This document shows positions 9,693-19,215 of a stretch of DNA of 64,000 bases, piece by piece (positions within the stretch are counted from its first letter, which is position 1; each line of letters starts with the position of its first letter). A program made the position numbers and the translations under genes. The notes under the pieces are model-generated. The model saw only the letters and a program-made list of their open reading frames with translations. It ran no database searches and was not told where the DNA came from. The DNA comes from Prolixibacteraceae bacterium (lineage in GTDB: Bacteria; Bacteroidota; Bacteroidia; Bacteroidales; Prolixibacteraceae): positions 20,065 to 84,064 of the forward strand of contig JAUWAB010000010.1 in assembly GCA_030602265.1 (NCBI GenBank). The letters run 5' to 3'.

Positions 9693-11732
9693 ATGGAAAG
9701 AAAAACAGGGAACAGAACAGGTTCTTTCACATTCAGAAAGTGGTCCAGGAAAGGCTATTCATTGTTCAGGATGCTGAAAAACGTAGTCCACATCGGAGTG
9801 CTCGCTATCGTATACCATCAGGCCAGTGCCAGGGTCAACCCGGAAGTGGTGACCTTGACTTCCGACACGGTTTCCCGGTCTGTCGAGTTAGAGGAAATTA
9901 TTGTGGGCACGACACGTACTCCCCTGGTATTTCCTGATGCAGCCAGGATCGTAACGGTAATTGCTGCAAAAGAACTTCAAAAAATGCCTGCTGCCAGTCT
10001 GCAGGAAGTATTAAGGTATATCCAGGGAGTTGATATCAGACAACGCGGCCCCGCAGGAATTCAGGCAGATATTTCATTAAGGGGCGGATCCTTTGACCAG
10101 ACCATGATTCTATTAAACGGCATCAATATAACCGACCCGCAAACCGGACACCACAACCTCAACATACCCGTCAGCCTTTCACAAATCGACCGGATTGAAG
10201 TCCTTGAGGGGCCCGCATCCAGGATTTACGGACCGAATGCTTTCTCCGGAGCGGTGAACATAATCACTAAAGCAGGATTCAAAGACCATTTTCACTCAAG
10301 ATATACCGCAGGCAGTCACGGCTTTTCGGATATTGACCTGTCGGGATCCCTGAACAGCGGTAAATTTTCTCAGACCATTTCGGTCAATACCAAGTCGTCT
10401 GACGGCTATACAGACAATACCGATTTTGAGGTCCGGAATCTCTATACCCGGACGGTTGGCCGTTTCGATGAGGGAATGTTAGATCTTCAGTTAGGATTGA
10501 CCTCCAAGGCTTTTGGAGCAAATTCCTTTTACAGCGCCAGGTTTCCGGAGCAATTCGAAAAAACGGGGACTATGTTCACTTCACTCAAATGGACCGGTAC
10601 CTCTCCAATCCACCTTAGTCCGGCCATTTACTGGAGGCGTCACCACGACCGTTTTGAACTGTTCAGGAACGACAAGCCTTCGTGGTATGCGGGTCACAAT
10701 TATCACATGACAGACATCTTCGGAATGACCGTCAATTCCTGGTTCGAATCCAAACTGGGAAAGACGGCAGCAGGTGCGGAAATCAGAAATGAAAACATCT
10801 GGAGCAATGTATTAGGGGACCCTTTAAAAACACCGGTAAAAGTTCCGGGAGAGGACGCTCTTTTTACCAGGTTCAGGTCGAGGACCGGTTTTTCGCTTTT
10901 CGCGGAACATACCTGGACATGGTATAACCTATATGTGAATGCAGGGATCCTGGCCCAGAGGAATACAGACCTGGACATGAAATGGAGGTTATATCCCGGT
11001 GCGGATGTTGGCTACCAGCTATTTCCGGAGTTAAAATTATATGCAACGGCAGGTAAATCCTTACGGCTTCCTACATTTACCGACTTATATTATACAGGGC
11101 CCACCAACATCGGGAATGCTGAATTAAAACCCGAGGAGGTATTTCACCGGGAAACAGGATTAAAATATGCAAAAAGGGGGATTAACGGCCATATCAGTTA
11201 TTTTATCCAGAATGGCAAAAACCTGATAGACTGGGTAAAACTTCCGGGGAATGATATATGGCAGACTCAAAATCACACTGCTATAAGAACTACAGGATTT
11301 CAGATACATACCGATTTCCGGATTTCAGACCTCACCGCAGGCAGGTCGCCGGTAACTTCGGTTTCAGCAGGATATCATACCACGCAATTGAAGAAAGAGG
11401 AGTCTGAATACATATCCTATTATGCACTGGACTATCTGAGGCACAAACTGACCCTTAGCCTTCAGCATAAGGTTATACGGAATATTTCATCCTGGTGGAC
11501 CATCAGTTACCAGGACCGCAACGGAACCTATACCGACTACCGGAATGGCAGTCCGGAGGAAAAAGAGTATTCCCCTTTCTGGCTGGCTGACTGGAGGTTG
11601 AACTACAGCCCCGGAAAGATCGGCTTCAATCTGGAAATCACCAATATCCTGGACAGGAAATACCGTGATATTGGCAGTATTGCGCAGCCGGGACGATGGA
11701 TAAAAGCAGGGATATCCTTCAGTCTGGAATAA
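9693..11732 (+). CDS. TonB-dependent outer membrane receptor
   Basis: Plug domain PAASLQEVLRYIQGVDIRQRGPAGIQADISLRGGSFDQTMILLNGINITDPQTGHHNLNIPVSLSQIDRIEVLEGPASRIYGPNAFSGAVNIIT; beta-barrel C-terminus. Confidence 0.92.
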   Translation: MERKTGNRTGSFTFRKWSRKGYSLFRMLKNVVHIGVLAIVYHQASARVNPEVVTLTSDTVSRSVELEEIIVGTTRTPLVFPDAARIVTVIAAKELQKMPAASLQEVLRYIQGVDIRQRGPAGIQADISLRGGSFDQTMILLNGINITDPQTGHHNLNIPVSLSQIDRIEVLEGPASRIYGPNAFSGAVNIITKAGFKDHFHSRYTAGSHGFSDIDLSGSLNSGKFSQTISVNTKSSDGYTDNTDFEVRNLYTRTVGRFDEGMLDLQLGLTSKAFGANSFYSARFPEQFEKTGTMFTSLKWTGTSPIHLSPAIYWRRHHDRFELFRNDKPSWYAGHNYHMTDIFGMTVNSWFESKLGKTAAGAEIRNENIWSNVLGDPLKTPVKVPGEDALFTRFRSRTGFSLFAEHTWTWYNLYVNAGILAQRNTDLDMKWRLYPGADVGYQLFPELKLYATAGKSLRLPTFTDLYYTGPTNIGNAELKPEEVFHRETGLKYAKRGINGHISYFIQNGKNLIDWVKLPGNDIWQTQNHTAIRTTGFQIHTDFRISDLTAGRSPVTSVSAGYHTTQLKKEESEYISYYALDYLRHKLTLSLQHKVIRNISSWWTISYQDRNGTYTDYRNGSPEEKEYSPFWLADWRLNYSPGKIGFNLEITNILDRKYRDIGSIAQPGRWIKAGISFSLE

Positions 11733-11799
11733 TTTTGATCTGCAAAAGACTTCTTTGATTTATCCGAAATGTAGTATATTCGCTTAAAATTTTTCAAAG

Positions 11800-12237
11800 A
11801 TGTTAAAAGGAATATTAGCCATTTCAGGACAACCAGGACTGTTTAAGCTGGTTGCTGAAGCAAAGAACAGAATCATTGTTGAATCATTGCTGACAGGAAA
11901 GCGCATGCCGGCAAACCCTTCGGCCAAGATCAGTTCGCTGGAAGACATTGCCGTTTACACCCAAAGCAGTGAAATTTCCCTGAAAGATGTATTGAAAAAA
12001 ATTCACGGACACGAATCAGGCAATGCAGCTATCAGTGCAAAATCTTCAGATAATGAACTGAAGAAATATTTTGAAATCATTGTACCGGAATATGACAAAG
12101 ACAGGGTTTATCTGTCGGACATCAAAAAAATCATATTATGGTACAACATACTACATGAACATCAGCTGCTTGACTTCAGTGAACCGGAAGAAGAAACCGG
12201 TACGGAAGAGAAAGCAGAGCAGTCAGAACAGCCTTGA
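11800..12237 (+). CDS. DUF5606-type conserved Bacteroidetes protein
   Basis: MLKGILAISGQPGLFKLVAEAKNRIIVESLLTGKRMPA...; resembles the DUF5606 family. Confidence 0.75.
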   Translation: MLKGILAISGQPGLFKLVAEAKNRIIVESLLTGKRMPANPSAKISSLEDIAVYTQSSEISLKDVLKKIHGHESGNAAISAKSSDNELKKYFEIIVPEYDKDRVYLSDIKKIILWYNILHEHQLLDFSEPEEETGTEEKAEQSEQP

Positions 12238-12765
12238 GGTTTTACCAGGCTTTCTGGCCATCCCTGCCAAACGGTCTTTTTCAAGAAGAATACTTAAAAG
12301 TTTTGCTGTAGCCAGAGCATCGCCGGCAGCGCGGTGCCTGGCTTCATTCATAATTCCAAGTGCACTGCAGAGGTTTCCCAAAGAGTATGAGCTGTATCCG
12401 GGCATAATTTTTCTGGACAATTGTACAGTACACAATTTTTTTCTGTGGAACTCATAACCTAAGCGCGCATATTCCTCCTGAATAAACTTGTAATCAAAAT
12501 TGACATTATGCGCAACAAAGGTCCGGCCCGCAGTGAGTTCAACAATTTTCGCCGCTACCATATAAAACTTAGGCGCATTTTCCACCATTGCATTGGTGAT
12601 TCCGGTAAGACGGGTTATCGGGTAAGGAATATCCATTTCAGGATTCAGCAAAGTATCAAATACCCCGGTTACCTCCGTTCCATTATGCAAAACCACTGCT
12701 ATTTCGGTAATTTTTCCGTTTTTGTAGAAATTTCCGGTAGTTTCTATATCAACAACTGCAAACAC
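12223..12765 (-). CDS. 3'-5' exonuclease (DnaQ/epsilon-like)
   Basis: FAVVDIETTGNFYKNGKITEIAVV ExoI, AHNVNFDYKFI ExoII, HRAAGDALATAKLL ExoIII. Confidence 0.9.
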   Translation of the reverse strand: MFAVVDIETTGNFYKNGKITEIAVVLHNGTEVTGVFDTLLNPEMDIPYPITRLTGITNAMVENAPKFYMVAAKIVELTAGRTFVAHNVNFDYKFIQEEYARLGYEFHRKKLCTVQLSRKIMPGYSSYSLGNLCSALGIMNEARHRAAGDALATAKLLSILLEKDRLAGMARKPGKTSRLF

Positions 12766-12909
12766 TTATGAAAAATTGTTTATTTTTGTAATAATTAACA
12801 GGATGGAAAATTAAACATTTAATCTTTAATTCCGTTTTTTGGAGTTAAGTATTGAAAATAATTTTTATTTTTAAACAGCCATTAAATATTTAACTTTAAA
12901 ATCAGTAAT

Positions 12910-14244
12910 ATGAAAAGATTTACATTTATCGCTTTGGCTTTACTGCTGACTCTCGGTGTTTTTGCACAGAACGCCGATAACAAGTGGGCAATTGGTCTGG
13001 GTGCCGGAGGCTATTACACCAACATTGTAAATGCCACCAATGACAGGTTGGACAACGGTTTCGGTTTCACCCCGGAGCTTTATCTCAGCAGGTATCTCAG
13101 TCCTTCGTTCGATGCTTATCTGAAAACCAACATCGGATTATGGAACAGCACAACCGTGGTGAACGATCTCGACGTTGCAAACCACATGCTCAATCTGAGG
13201 TATAAATTATTTAATGACAAGATTCTTTCGGCTGACAGTAAGGTACAGCCCTATTTCTTTGCAGGCGCAGGTTTACTTCAGGACCATGACAAGTCAGGTG
13301 CAAACTGGAATGGTGGTGTGGGTTTCAAATTCCCTCTCGGCGACATTACATCGCTCTATCTTGAAGGTGGTTACCTGAGAGGTATTGAACCCGAATCAGG
13401 CAACCGCGACAGGGACGATTTTATGAAAGCAACCATTGGTCTGGAATTTAACCTTGGAAAAGGAAAAGACAGCGATGGTGACGGTGTGCCGGACAGAAGG
13501 GACAAGTGCCCGAATACACCAAAGGGAGTTGCAGTTGATGCTGACGGTTGTCCGCTCGACAGAGACGGCGACGGCGTGCCGGATTATCTTGACGAATGTC
13601 CTGACACCCCAGGTCTGAAAGAATTTAACGGATGTCCCGACAGAGATGGCGACGGTGTACCGGATCACCTTGACGAATGCCCGGATGTACCCGGACTGAA
13701 GAAGTTCAACGGTTGCCCCGACAGCGATGGTGACGGCGTGCCGGATCATAAGGATGAATGTCCGGATACTCCCCGCGGATGTCCGGTTGACGAAAAAGGC
13801 TGTCCTCTGGATTCAGACGGTGACGGTGTTATCGACTGCGAAGACGATTGCCCGAATGAACCTGGCCCAAAAGAAAACAAAGGCTGCCCGGTAGGCCTGA
13901 TCGAAATTGATATGGGGCCTGTATATTTTGATTTCGACAAATCTGTTCTGAAAGCCGAAGGCAAGGCAGAATTGGACAAACTGGTCTCTACTCTGAATGC
14001 AGCCAAAAAATATGAAGTGGTTGTCAATGGTCATACCTGCAACATCGGTGCAGAAGGTTACAATCAGGGCTTATCTGAAAGGCGCGCCCAGGAAGTTGTC
14101 AAGTATCTGACCACAAAAGGTATCAATAACGCATACGTAGGAGCTAAAGGTTATGGTGAAACTCAGCCTGCTCAGCCAAATACATCAGTTACCAACAGGA
14201 AACTGAACCGCAGGGCAGAATTCGACGTAAAAGTCCAGAAATAA
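12910..14244 (+). CDS. OmpA-family outer membrane protein with thrombospondin type 3 repeats
   Basis: Signal peptide, beta-barrel, DSDGDGVPDxxDxCPxTP repeats, C-terminal YFDFDKSVLKAEGKAELDKL...GHTCNIGAEGYNQGLSERRAQEVVKYL. Confidence 0.94.
   Translation: MKRFTFIALALLLTLGVFAQNADNKWAIGLGAGGYYTNIVNATNDRLDNGFGFTPELYLSRYLSPSFDAYLKTNIGLWNSTTVVNDLDVANHMLNLRYKLFNDKILSADSKVQPYFFAGAGLLQDHDKSGANWNGGVGFKFPLGDITSLYLEGGYLRGIEPESGNRDRDDFMKATIGLEFNLGKGKDSDGDGVPDRRDKCPNTPKGVAVDADGCPLDRDGDGVPDYLDECPDTPGLKEFNGCPDRDGDGVPDHLDECPDVPGLKKFNGCPDSDGDGVPDHKDECPDTPRGCPVDEKGCPLDSDGDGVIDCEDDCPNEPGPKENKGCPVGLIEIDMGPVYFDFDKSVLKAEGKAELDKLVSTLNAAKKYEVVVNGHTCNIGAEGYNQGLSERRAQEVVKYLTTKGINNAYVGAKGYGETQPAQPNTSVTNRKLNRRAEFDVKVQK
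13470..13860 (+). repeat. tandem thrombospondin type 3 (calcium-binding DxDGDGV) repeats within OmpA-like gene
   Basis: Five or more copies of D-x-DGDGVPD / DGDGVID followed by DxCP. Confidence 0.85.
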
Positions 14245-14269
14245 GAATTATCGTTCAAAATACGCAGGA

Positions 14270-14302
14270 ACAGTCCGTCAATTCTGACGGACTGTTTTTT
14301 TT
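14270..14302 (+). terminator. intrinsic terminator of OmpA-like gene
   Basis: acagtccgtca-attc-tgacggactgt followed by ttttttt. Confidence 0.92.
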
Positions 14303-14439
14303 ATCTGTACGCTTCTTTAAAAAAGTAAAAAAAAGGCCGGAAAATTCATAAATAGTTTGTTATTTTACAGTTACGGACAGATTTATAACCAATCTGACGA
14401 AAATTGTATTTTTTTATAATTTTTTATGTCTTATTACTT

Positions 14440-14814
14440 ATGAATGTATTTGTTGCAAAACTGAGTCCTGCAACCACTGCACAGGACTTGGAAGCACTTT
14501 TCGGAGTGTACGGTGAAATTGTATCTGCCAAAGTGATCTTTGACAGGGAAACAGGAAACTCAAAAGGTTACGGATTTGTCGAAATGAAAAATGACGATGA
14601 AGCCAGGGCTGCCATTGAAGCGCTTAACGACAGCGAAGTTAACGGCAACCAGATTGTTGTAAAAGAAGCTAAACCCAGGGAGGAACATGAAAGCAGAGCT
14701 CCGCGAAAATCTTTTCAGAAAAGAGGAGATTACCAGGACAGGCGGGGTGGTTACCAGGACAGGAGAGGTGGATACCAGGACAGGAGAGAAGGCTCTGGAA
14801 ACCGCAAATACTAA
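14440..14814 (+). CDS. RRM-domain RNA-binding protein with C-terminal YQDRRGG repeats
   Basis: MNVFVAKLSPATTAQDLEALFGVYGEIVSAKVIFDRETGNSKGYGFVEM RNP motifs; start chosen at ATG 14440. Confidence 0.93.
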   Translation: MNVFVAKLSPATTAQDLEALFGVYGEIVSAKVIFDRETGNSKGYGFVEMKNDDEARAAIEALNDSEVNGNQIVVKEAKPREEHESRAPRKSFQKRGDYQDRRGGYQDRRGGYQDRREGSGNRKY

Positions 14815-14891
14815 AGATTGATCCATTTAAACAACATCCGGAAATGGATCCTATACCCGAAATCCTGATCCGGTCGTTGTATGATTTATAG

Positions 14892-14928
14892 AAAAAGGGT
14901 TGTCTGGGTGATACAGACAGCCCCTTTT
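14892..14928. terminator. bidirectional terminator between convergent genes
   Basis: aaaaagggttgtctg...cagacagccccttttc hairpin between the RRM gene (+) and asparaginase (-). Confidence 0.7.
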
Positions 14929-15917
14929 CATTTCATTAAAGGGGGCGCCATTACCAGCTCATTTTTACCGGAAGTCCGTAATGCATAATCAAATCCGGGC
15001 TGCATCGCAAAACTGCCGGTGTTTCCATGTATGTCCAGGGCAAGATAGCCAATCTGGTGTTTCTGATGGTCCGGAATTTTGGCTGCAATGCGCATTACAG
15101 CCTCCCTGCAGGCTTCATCCGGAGTTAAACCCTGCCGCATCAGCTCCACAACAAGGAAAGAACCAAGTGTCTTCATAACCAGTTCGCCGGAACCGGTCGC
15201 CACTGCCCCCCCAATATCTCCGTCTACGAACAATCCGGCCCCGATGATCGGTGAGTCTCCTACCCTTCCGTGAAGTTTGAATGCCATTCCGCTGGTGGTA
15301 CATGCCCCGCAAAGCCTTCCCCGGCTGTCAAGCGCAAGCATCCCAATGGTATCATGGTTCCAGATCTCTTCGTTCTCGATGTTGATCACCGGCTTGAAGG
15401 TCCGGTCGGTCTTCTTCCATCGCTTCCATGCACTCCTGGCCGCAGGCGTGAGCAAATTCTCACGGCTGAACCCGTTTTTCAGGGCAAATGAGAGGGCACC
15501 CTTGCCGGTCAGCATAACATGCGGTGTCTGTTCCATCACCTTTCGGGCCACAGAAACAGGATGCTTGATATGTTCCAGAAAGGCAACCGATCCGGCATTT
15601 CCTTGCTCATCCATGATGCAGGCATCCAGTGTCACCTTACCGGTGGCATCCGGCAGCCCGCCGTATCCCACCGTAATAACTTCCGGATCTGCTTCAGCGA
15701 CTCTGACACCCGCCTCTACGGCATCAAGGGCATACCCTCCCTCCCGGAGTATCTCCCAGGCCGCCTCATTGGCCGGTATACCATGATTCCAGGTTGAAAC
15801 CACAATGGGCAACTGAACTTCCGAAGTCATTAACGGCACGGACATTACCGGACCCGACAGGGCTATTCCTCCGGAAACTCCGGATAGGGTCTGTATAAAA
15901 TTTCGGCGTGATATCAT
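14928..15917 (-). CDS. N4-(beta-N-acetylglucosaminyl)-L-asparaginase / isoaspartyl peptidase family, Tat-like signal
   Basis: MISRRNFIQTLSG leader; ATNTWN-like VVSTWNHGIPANEAAWEILREGGYALDAVEAGVRVAE; catalytic HDTIGMLALDSRGRLCGACTTSGMAFKLHGRVGDSPIIGAGLFVD. Confidence 0.92.
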   Translation of the reverse strand: MISRRNFIQTLSGVSGGIALSGPVMSVPLMTSEVQLPIVVSTWNHGIPANEAAWEILREGGYALDAVEAGVRVAEADPEVITVGYGGLPDATGKVTLDACIMDEQGNAGSVAFLEHIKHPVSVARKVMEQTPHVMLTGKGALSFALKNGFSRENLLTPAARSAWKRWKKTDRTFKPVINIENEEIWNHDTIGMLALDSRGRLCGACTTSGMAFKLHGRVGDSPIIGAGLFVDGDIGGAVATGSGELVMKTLGSFLVVELMRQGLTPDEACREAVMRIAAKIPDHQKHQIGYLALDIHGNTGSFAMQPGFDYALRTSGKNELVMAPPLMK

Positions 15918-16014
15918 ATCCTGAAAAACAATATCTGAAATAAATTTGAAATGGCTAAAATAACATTTCAATGGGTAAATTAATTATTTTTACAAGAGAT
16001 TAAGGAAAATTCAG

Positions 16015-16701
16015 ATGAAGCATTCAATAGCCACACTCCTTCTGCTGTTTGTTGCGATATTTTCAGGGGCACAGACAATAAACAGCCTGTCAGAATTCTA
16101 CAGGCAGTTTCAGGCTTCCCGCTACCAGCAGGGAATTGTAATACCTGAATATCCCATTGAGGGTTCACCACACGAGAGGGATGAATTCATCGAAGGCACA
16201 GTGGCCACCAGGTCAGATATCCGATACGAAAATGTTCCCCTGAGGTTCAATATACATGAGAATGCCGTTGAATTCAAAACTGAAGAAGGTGTCATCTTCT
16301 TTCTGGCTGCACCCGAGGTAATCGATTTTGTTCAGATTGGAGAAGACAAGTATGTATATGTACCTTATTCTATGGGCAACAGAATCCTTCGTGGTTTTTT
16401 CAGGGTAGCAACCGAAGGCAAAGCAACCCTGTTGGTCAGACAGTCAATCAATCTCAAGCAGCCTGAACCTCCTGCCCCTTATAAAGACGCCCAGCCTGCC
16501 CGATTTATCAAACTGGCTGATGAATATTATCTTAAAATCGGGCCATCCGAAGCACATAAAATTTCAAACCGGAAAGAACTGCTGCAGCTGATGGGAGATA
16601 AAAGCAGTGAAGTGGACGAATTCCTGAAAAAAAACAAGGTACGGTACAACCGGCCGGAAGATCTGATAAAGGTAACCGAGTTCTTTAACTCCCTTTTATG
16701 A
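16015..16701 (+). CDS. secreted hypothetical protein
   Basis: N-terminal signal peptide MKHSIATLLLLFVAIFSGAQ; no recognised domain. Confidence 0.7.
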   Translation: MKHSIATLLLLFVAIFSGAQTINSLSEFYRQFQASRYQQGIVIPEYPIEGSPHERDEFIEGTVATRSDIRYENVPLRFNIHENAVEFKTEEGVIFFLAAPEVIDFVQIGEDKYVYVPYSMGNRILRGFFRVATEGKATLLVRQSINLKQPEPPAPYKDAQPARFIKLADEYYLKIGPSEAHKISNRKELLQLMGDKSSEVDEFLKKNKVRYNRPEDLIKVTEFFNSLL

Positions 16702-17294
16702 TGCAAAAAATCCTGATCATATTTGCCCATCCGGCATCCCATAAATCAAAAATTAACCGCCGGCTGATCGAAGGTTTAAAGACCATGGATGGGATTACCA
16801 TTTGTGACTTATACGAAAAATATCCGGATTTCTTTATAAATGTAAAACACGAACAGAGACAACTTATTGAAAATGATATTATTATATGGCATCACCCATT
16901 GTATTGGTACAGCTGTCCGGCCTTATTGAAAGAATGGCTGGACCTCGTCCTGGAACATGGATTTGCTTATGGAAGAAATGGCACAAAGCTCCACGGAAAG
17001 AAAATCTTTAATGTTGTCACCACTGGAGGAGATTCTTCTGCCTATAATCATCCGGGTAAAAACCAGTATTCGATAAAGCAGCTGCTGGCTCCCTTTCATC
17101 AGACTGCACTGTTGTGCGGCATGCAGTACCTGCCCCCTTTTGTGGTACATGGGGCACATAAATATGATTCCGTTAAAGTCAGGCTTGATATAACCAAATA
17201 CCAACAGATTATTACCGGACTAAGGGATAATGTATTTAATGAAGAGTCGATAGCAAGCTGTAATTATCTGAATGAATTAATTACGGGGGAATAG
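16698..17294 (+). CDS. NAD(P)H oxidoreductase, flavodoxin-like fold (KefF/MdaB-like)
   Basis: ILIIFAHPASHKSKINRRL, WHHPLYWYSCPALLKEWLDLVLEHGFAYG; immediately upstream of kefC-like gene. Confidence 0.9.
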   Translation: MMQKILIIFAHPASHKSKINRRLIEGLKTMDGITICDLYEKYPDFFINVKHEQRQLIENDIIIWHHPLYWYSCPALLKEWLDLVLEHGFAYGRNGTKLHGKKIFNVVTTGGDSSAYNHPGKNQYSIKQLLAPFHQTALLCGMQYLPPFVVHGAHKYDSVKVRLDITKYQQIITGLRDNVFNEESIASCNYLNELITGE

Positions 17295-17296
17295 GT

Positions 17297-19192
17297 ATGT
17301 ACGGCGAAGATTTCTTTTTACATGCATTGATATATCTTCTGGCTGCAGTTATTTCCGTACCCATTGCACGACGGATAGGGTTAGGGTCTATTGCAGGATA
17401 TTTACTTGCGGGCATAATAATCGGACCGTTTGTCCTGGGATGGGTAGGCCAGGAAAGAGAAAAAGTAATGCATTTTGCAGAGTTCGGGGTCGTTATCATG
17501 TTATTCCTGATCGGTTTACAAATGCAGCCTTCCATGCTGTGGAATATGAGACGAACCATATTCGGAATGGGAGGCTCACAAATGGTGCTGACCAGTCTGC
17601 TACTTGCCATTGCAAGCTTTTTTGCAGGATTTAACTGGTTTCAGGCCATTGCCATAGGACTGATATTTTCAAATTCCTCTACCGGGACTGTATTACAAAC
17701 ACTTGACGAACGTGGCTTGCTGAAAAACTCAGCCGGCCGTTCTGCTCTTGCCGTTACCCTGTTCCAGGACCTTACCATCATTCCCATTCTGGCCTTGTTA
17801 CCCGTACTGGCCATGTTGGGTGGAGGAAGTACACTTGTCCAGGATAGCGAGATCTCTTCAAGTGCTTTTACATCATTTCCCGCGATAGTTCAGGTTGGCC
17901 TTATTGTTTCCATAGGTGCGGCGGTTATATATTTCGGACGGATTTTTGCCCGCCATATTTTCAGGTATCTGGCAGATACCGGCATGCGTGAAATTTTTAC
18001 AGCCGCAGCTTTGTTGCTGGTAATTGCTGCAGCCCTGGGGACATCATACGCTGGATTGTCTCCTGCCTTGGGGACATTTGTTGCCGGAGTGGTTCTTGCC
18101 GACAATGAATACAGACATGAACTGGAGGTTACCATTGAACCGTTCAAAGGATTGCTTCTGGGATTATTTTTTATTTCCGTAGGGGCAAGCATTAACTTTC
18201 TGCTGCTTGTCAGTCATCCGTTTAAGATATTTTCATTCGTTCTGCTTCTGGTTTCAATAAAATTTATGGTACTCTGGGTAGTGGCCAAGATCTTTGGACT
18301 GAAACACGGACGTGAAATGCTGTTTTCGCTTGCCCTGGCTCAGGCCAGCGAGCTGGGATTTGTTCTGGTGGCATTTTCTCAGCAGCTCAACCTTTTTGAT
18401 CATTTTACCGCCTCCATGCTGATTATCATTATCATTTTAAGTATGGCTATTACCCCGTTTCTGCTTTTGCTGAATGAGAAATATATCAGGCCATGGTATA
18501 TCAGGAGACGGAACAGGCAGGTTCCCGATGAAATCACGGAACGGAATAATAAAATCATTATCGCCGGATTTGGCCGGTTCGGACTGGTGGTTGGCCGGTT
18601 ACTGATGGCCAACGGGTTTAAGGTGACCATTCTGGACGGGAATCCGGCCAATGTTGAAATTCTGCGAAAACATGGTTTTAAATTATTTTACGGGGATATT
18701 ACCCGGCCCGAAATGCTGGAAGCTGCAGGGGTAAAGGAGGCTAAAATGCTTATCCTGACCATGGCGGAATATGACGAAGCACTGAAAATTGCCGGATATC
18801 TTAAAAAACACTATCCAAACCTGAAAATCGCCGCAAGGGCAAGGGACACGATTCACGCGTTTGAATTCTACAAGCTTGGGTTGAATATGGTACAGCGGGA
18901 GACTTTCAATTCAGCCGTTGAACTGGGTTCAAAAATTTTATCCTATATGGGATTTACCAGATACCAGGCATACAGGGCAGCCCGGACCTTCAAGCACCAT
19001 GAGGATGATATCATGTATGAACTATACCAGCACTGGCTTGAGGATGAAAATCGGTTCATTCAGGAAACAAGGCGTTTTTCGGAACAATTGGATGAGTTGC
19101 TGCAAACCGAACAGGCATTCTCTATCCATGATACCGACTATGCCTGGGACAATCCGGCATCTGACGATGAAGAATCGGGCCGTGACCACTGA
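17297..19192 (+). CDS. glutathione-regulated K+-efflux / CPA2 cation:proton antiporter with RCK (TrkA-N) domain
   Basis: GLGSIAGYLLAGIIIGPF, multiple TM helices, KIIIAGFGRFGLVVGRLLMANGFKVTILDGNPANVE. Confidence 0.93.
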   Translation: MYGEDFFLHALIYLLAAVISVPIARRIGLGSIAGYLLAGIIIGPFVLGWVGQEREKVMHFAEFGVVIMLFLIGLQMQPSMLWNMRRTIFGMGGSQMVLTSLLLAIASFFAGFNWFQAIAIGLIFSNSSTGTVLQTLDERGLLKNSAGRSALAVTLFQDLTIIPILALLPVLAMLGGGSTLVQDSEISSSAFTSFPAIVQVGLIVSIGAAVIYFGRIFARHIFRYLADTGMREIFTAAALLLVIAAALGTSYAGLSPALGTFVAGVVLADNEYRHELEVTIEPFKGLLLGLFFISVGASINFLLLVSHPFKIFSFVLLLVSIKFMVLWVVAKIFGLKHGREMLFSLALAQASELGFVLVAFSQQLNLFDHFTASMLIIIIILSMAITPFLLLLNEKYIRPWYIRRRNRQVPDEITERNNKIIIAGFGRFGLVVGRLLMANGFKVTILDGNPANVEILRKHGFKLFYGDITRPEMLEAAGVKEAKMLILTMAEYDEALKIAGYLKKHYPNLKIAARARDTIHAFEFYKLGLNMVQRETFNSAVELGSKILSYMGFTRYQAYRAARTFKHHEDDIMYELYQHWLEDENRFIQETRRFSEQLDELLQTEQAFSIHDTDYAWDNPASDDEESGRDH

Positions 19193-19215
19193 TCCCCGAT
19201 GCCCCTGAAGTGCTG

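Noticed and set aside
10735-10752. ggttcgaatcc resembling a tRNA T-loop
   Set aside because: Inside the TonB receptor coding frame with no supporting cloverleaf.
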